From: CAJWPI01 sp964635015
Lineage (GTDB): Bacteria; Pseudomonadota; Gammaproteobacteria; Magnimaribacterales; Magnimaribacteraceae
Direction: 5' to 3'
Assembly: GCA_964635015.1 (NCBI GenBank)
Contig: CAZWMS010000050.1
Span: 1 to 7,311 of the forward strand
DNA length: 7,311 bases
Both the position numbers and the translations under genes were made by a program. The notes beneath the pieces are model-generated. The model was not told the DNA's origin and made no database searches. It worked only from the letters and a program-made list of their open reading frames with translations. Shown piece by piece: positions 5,346 through 7,311 of this stretch (within the stretch, counting starts at the first letter, position 1; each line of letters starts with the position of its first letter).

Positions 5346-5818
5346 CAATTCTAGGTTGGATCCATACCTTATTAGGGGTAGTAGCTGTATTAAGTGGGTT
5401 TTATACCTTATATAAATATAAAGTAATTTCAGTGGAAAAAGGCTCTGGAAGGTTATATGTGTATGTAACTTTATTAGTTGCAGGTTCTGCTCTAGGAATT
5501 TATAATCAAGGAGGCTTCGGAATTGCTCATATACTTGCCGTGCTTACATTAATTGCTCTTGCTGGCGGGTACATAATGGAAAAAATTCAACTATTTGGAT
5601 CTTTCTCAAAATATTTCCAGGCTCTGGCTTATACCATTACGCTCTTATTTCACATGCTTCCTGCAATAACAGACTTTCTAAGAAGATTGCCAGTTGGAGA
5701 TCCATTTATTGATTCTTTTGAAGATCCCTTATTAGTTAATTTCCACATAGCTTTCTTGTTAATATTTGTTGTAGGAATTATTGCTCAGATTTTTTGGCTC
5801 AAAAAACAAGAAAATTAA
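5333..5818 (+). CDS. Five-helix membrane protein, DUF2306/cytochrome b561-like
   Basis: A 161-residue inner-membrane protein with about five hydrophobic helices (roughly 8-26, 42-58, 64-82, 96-112 and 134-155) and a lysine-rich C-terminus. Histidines lie within or at the edges of the helices: H11, H66, H107 and H138. The motif WIHTLLGVVAVLSGFYTLYK (9-28) followed by a Gly-Arg (39-40) resembles DUF2306-type proteins, and the histidine pattern suggests possible haem binding as in b561-like proteins. That is inference, not a firm family match. AGAGGAG at 5316-5322 ends 10 nt before the ATG. The start overlaps the PepSY remnant by 13 nt, and the SDR gene follows after 25 nt, so these are probably co-transcribed. 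Confidence 0.75.
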   Translation: MPEMTILGWIHTLLGVVAVLSGFYTLYKYKVISVEKGSGRLYVYVTLLVAGSALGIYNQGGFGIAHILAVLTLIALAGGYIMEKIQLFGSFSKYFQALAYTITLLFHMLPAITDFLRRLPVGDPFIDSFEDPLLVNFHIAFLLIFVVGIIAQIFWLKKQEN

Positions 5819-5843
5819 TAAATCTAGATAAAGGGAGAAAATA

Positions 5844-6662
5844 GTGAATTCTAAGAAAGTTGTACTTGTTACAGGAGCTTCGTCAGGTATTGGTGAAGCT
5901 ACTGCTCAAACTCTTCATGATGCTGGCTGGGAAGTGTATGCCGGCGCGAGAAGAATAGATAGAATGGAAACATTGGAGGCAAAGGGCGTCAACACCATTA
6001 AGCTGGATGTCACTGCTGAAGCATCCATGAAGGAGTGCGTCGCAACGATCCTGTCTAAAGAAGATAGAATCGATGTTCTTGTTAATAATGCAGGTTACGG
6101 CTCATACGGTTCATTAGAAGATCTTCCCATGGAAGAGGCCAGATACCAATTTGAAGTTAATGTCTTTGGTTTGGCTCGGTTGACTCAACTTGTTCTCCCA
6201 AATATGCGTGAAAGACAACGAGGCAAGATCGTTAACGTTTCTTCTGTTGGCGGTAAGCTAGGTGAGCCTCATGGGTGTTGGTATCATGCAACAAAATTCT
6301 CGGTCGAGGGCCTAAGTGATTCTTTACGAATGGAGTTGAAGCAATTCAATATCGATGTTGTTGTGATTCAACCTGGCGCTATTAAAACAGAATGGGGTAG
6401 CATTGCTCGCAAAAACATGATGAAAATTTCTGGGCATACCGCATATGGAGATCTAGCTAAGAAACATGCTGCCATGCTAGAAAAGTTTGATGGTCAAGCC
6501 TCAGATCCCTCTGTTATAGCCGATGCTATTTTAACGGCATGTACTTCAGTCAAACCCAAGACCCGTTATGCAATTGGCAACTCGGCTCGAATGATGCTTT
6601 TTATGAGAAAAATTTTGTCTGATAGACTGTTTGATAAAATGATGCTCAGTTATATGAAATAA
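5844..6662 (+). CDS. Classical short-chain dehydrogenase/reductase (SDR)
   Basis: A 272-residue cytosolic NAD(P)-dependent oxidoreductase with a complete set of classical SDR motifs. They are TGASSGIG (10-17) for cofactor binding, D55 for the adenine ring, NNAG (81-84), catalytic N106, S133/S134 and the YxxxK pair Y147/K151. The PGA motif is at 177-179. R36-R37 after the second strand suggests a preference for NADPH. The substrate cannot be told from sequence; the length and C-terminal tail resemble the broad group annotated as oxidoreductase or retinol dehydrogenase-like. The start is GTG, chosen because AAGGGAG (5831-5837) sits six bases before it. The gene follows the membrane protein by 25 nt, probably in one operon. 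Its codons appear richer in G and C than those of the genes to the left. Confidence 0.92.
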   Translation: MNSKKVVLVTGASSGIGEATAQTLHDAGWEVYAGARRIDRMETLEAKGVNTIKLDVTAEASMKECVATILSKEDRIDVLVNNAGYGSYGSLEDLPMEEARYQFEVNVFGLARLTQLVLPNMRERQRGKIVNVSSVGGKLGEPHGCWYHATKFSVEGLSDSLRMELKQFNIDVVVIQPGAIKTEWGSIARKNMMKISGHTAYGDLAKKHAAMLEKFDGQASDPSVIADAILTACTSVKPKTRYAIGNSARMMLFMRKILSDRLFDKMMLSYMK

Positions 6663-6665
6663 TCA

Positions 6666-6694
6666 TTCTGATAATAGGGCTAAATGACTATAAC
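6666..6694 (+). promoter_or_regulatory. Weak sigma-70-like promoter candidate before the MTHFR gene
   Basis: TTCTGA (6666-6671) and TATAAC (6689-6694) are separated by 17 nt. The -10 box matches the consensus at five of six positions but the -35 at only three. Transcription would start near 6701, at the edge of the repeat core, placing the core in the 5' leader of the message. It overlaps the hairpin at 6690-6705. Confidence 0.25.
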
Positions 6695-6705
6695 AGTAAT
6701 GTTAT
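6690..6705. repeat. Short hairpin before the MTHFR gene
   Basis: ATAACA and TGTTAT form a perfect six-pair stem around GTAA. It abuts the repeat core that starts at 6704. There is no following T-run, so it does not look like a terminator of the SDR gene. It could be an operator or a leader structure. Confidence 0.35.
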
Positions 6706-6723
6706 TATTGAGTGGGAGTAATA
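6704..6723 (+). repeat. Intergenic repeat core, copy 8, containing the MTHFR ribosome-binding site
   Basis: ATTATTGAGTGGGAGTAATA matches the consensus at 17 of 20 positions. Its GGAG (6715-6718) stands seven bases before the ATG at 6726, an ideal Shine-Dalgarno spacing. Here the repeat therefore directly provides the translation start signal of the next gene. Confidence 0.6.
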
Positions 6724-6725
6724 AA

Positions 6726-7311
6726 ATGTTCAAAACAACTGATTTTTTATTCACGGCGGAAACTACACCTGATGTTACTACTGATCTTGCTGGAAGCGTT
6801 GGCAAGGTTGAAGATCTCGGGGTTGTTGCTGACGCTGTAAATGTAACAGACTCACCAAATTGCAAAAGCCGTTTAAACAGTTTGCTGGTTGCTTCAGAGA
6901 TTCAAAGAAGCGGGTTAGATGTCATTTTGCAACTAACGGGTAGGGACAGAAACCATATTGCTTTGGAGTCCGTATTGCTTGGTGCGCTGTCGGTTGGTGT
7001 AAACAAAGTTCTTTGTTTAAGCGGAGATCAGCCAGACAAGAATGGGCCTGTGGTTGTGAATGAATTTAATAGTAACGGATTGATCGAACTATGTAAGGTT
7101 ATCTCAGGGGGAACTCTTACCGACGGAACAAAAATAAAACACCCTCTACCGATTTACTCAGGTGCAGCTGATGATTTATACGATCAGCTCTCAAAACCAG
7201 TTGCGCTAAGTAAATTAGCTACGAAGATCGAGCAAGGAGTGAATTTCATTCAAACTCAGTATTGTTTTGATTATAAGGTTATCAAAAAATATTCGGATAA
7301 ATTGAACGACC
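6726..7311 (+). CDS. Methylenetetrahydrofolate reductase family protein (partial, 3' end missing)
   Basis: The first 195 residues of a MetF/MTHFR-type TIM-barrel flavoprotein, which interconverts 5,10-methylene-THF and 5-methyl-THF in one-carbon and methionine metabolism. FTAETTPD (9-16) places E12 where MetF has its catalytic glutamate. LQLTGRDRNHIALESVLLGA (69-88) corresponds to the conserved barrel strand that reads CVDRNRIALQSDLLGA-like in relatives. LCLSGDQP (96-103) holds the aspartate that contacts the flavin or folate, and FIQTQYCFD (174-182) holds the conserved glutamine. It is divergent from E. coli MetF and may be one of the MTHFR paralogues used in demethylation pathways, but context does not decide this. 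Translation starts from a GGAG lying inside a repeat core. The gene runs off the right edge. The upstream SDR gene is on the same strand, 63 nt away. Confidence 0.87.
   Translation, partial: MFKTTDFLFTAETTPDVTTDLAGSVGKVEDLGVVADAVNVTDSPNCKSRLNSLLVASEIQRSGLDVILQLTGRDRNHIALESVLLGALSVGVNKVLCLSGDQPDKNGPVVVNEFNSNGLIELCKVISGGTLTDGTKIKHPLPIYSGAADDLYDQLSKPVALSKLATKIEQGVNFIQTQYCFDYKVIKKYSDKLND

Noticed and set aside
1536..6723. Integron cassette array with attC sites
   Set aside because: The arrangement (single genes, one strand, repeats between) is suggestive, but no repeat ends in a good GTTRRRY core paired with RYYYAAC, and no integrase is present. GTTAGAA at 5086-5092 comes close but misses the last base and has no paired partner.

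Overview
The window looks like a piece of chromosome from an AT-rich gram-negative bacterium, most likely a marine gammaproteobacterium. The AT-rich codons, the SlyB-like lipoprotein tail at the left edge and the gene types support this. A SAR86-like lineage is my best guess, but that is inference. All confident genes are on the + strand. There is no tRNA, rRNA, CRISPR array, transposase or integrase.

Layout: 1-117 is the 3' end of a SlyB/Pcp-like outer-membrane lipoprotein gene. A palindrome-rich leader follows (118-355). Then come five separate metabolic or accessory genes: a zinc-free MDR oxidoreductase (356-1495), a FlaR/adenylate-kinase-like P-loop kinase (1602-2159), a RimK-type ATP-grasp ligase (2231-3136), a VOC/glyoxalase-fold protein (3189-3602) and a DUF2855 protein (3767-4867). 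A 346-nt stretch without a long gene (4868-5213) holds two repeat copies and two doubtful mini-ORFs. It leads into the truncated N-terminus of a PepSY-type membrane protein (5214-5345), which overlaps the start of a five-helix, histidine-containing membrane protein (5333-5818). A classical SDR oxidoreductase follows 25 nt later (5844-6662). The window ends inside a MetF/MTHFR-family gene (6726 to edge).

The main unexplained signal is a dispersed intergenic repeat. Eight copies of a 20-nt core, consensus ACTATTGAGTKGGARTAAAG, all lie on the + strand, almost entirely between genes, and mostly just upstream of a start codon. Two copies match the consensus fully and the others match 15-17 of 20. 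Three copies extend 5' into a unit of about 72 nt in which an imperfect inverted repeat sits at constant distance (40-42 nt) from the core. One unit supplies the last 12 codons of the kinase gene. In two cases the core overlaps the ribosome-binding or start region of the next gene. A shared repeat between functionally unrelated single genes resembles a cassette-like or repeat-mediated assembly of an accessory region, but I do not recognise the repeat and it does not match the integron attC consensus.

The genes do not form an obvious single pathway. Four are oxidoreductase-related (MDR, DUF2855, SDR, MTHFR). The 5214-6662 block (PepSY remnant, membrane protein, SDR) is closely packed and probably one transcription unit. 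The SDR and MTHFR genes look more GC-rich than the kinase-to-DUF2855 block, hinting that the accessory region gives way to more typical chromosome near 5.8 kb.
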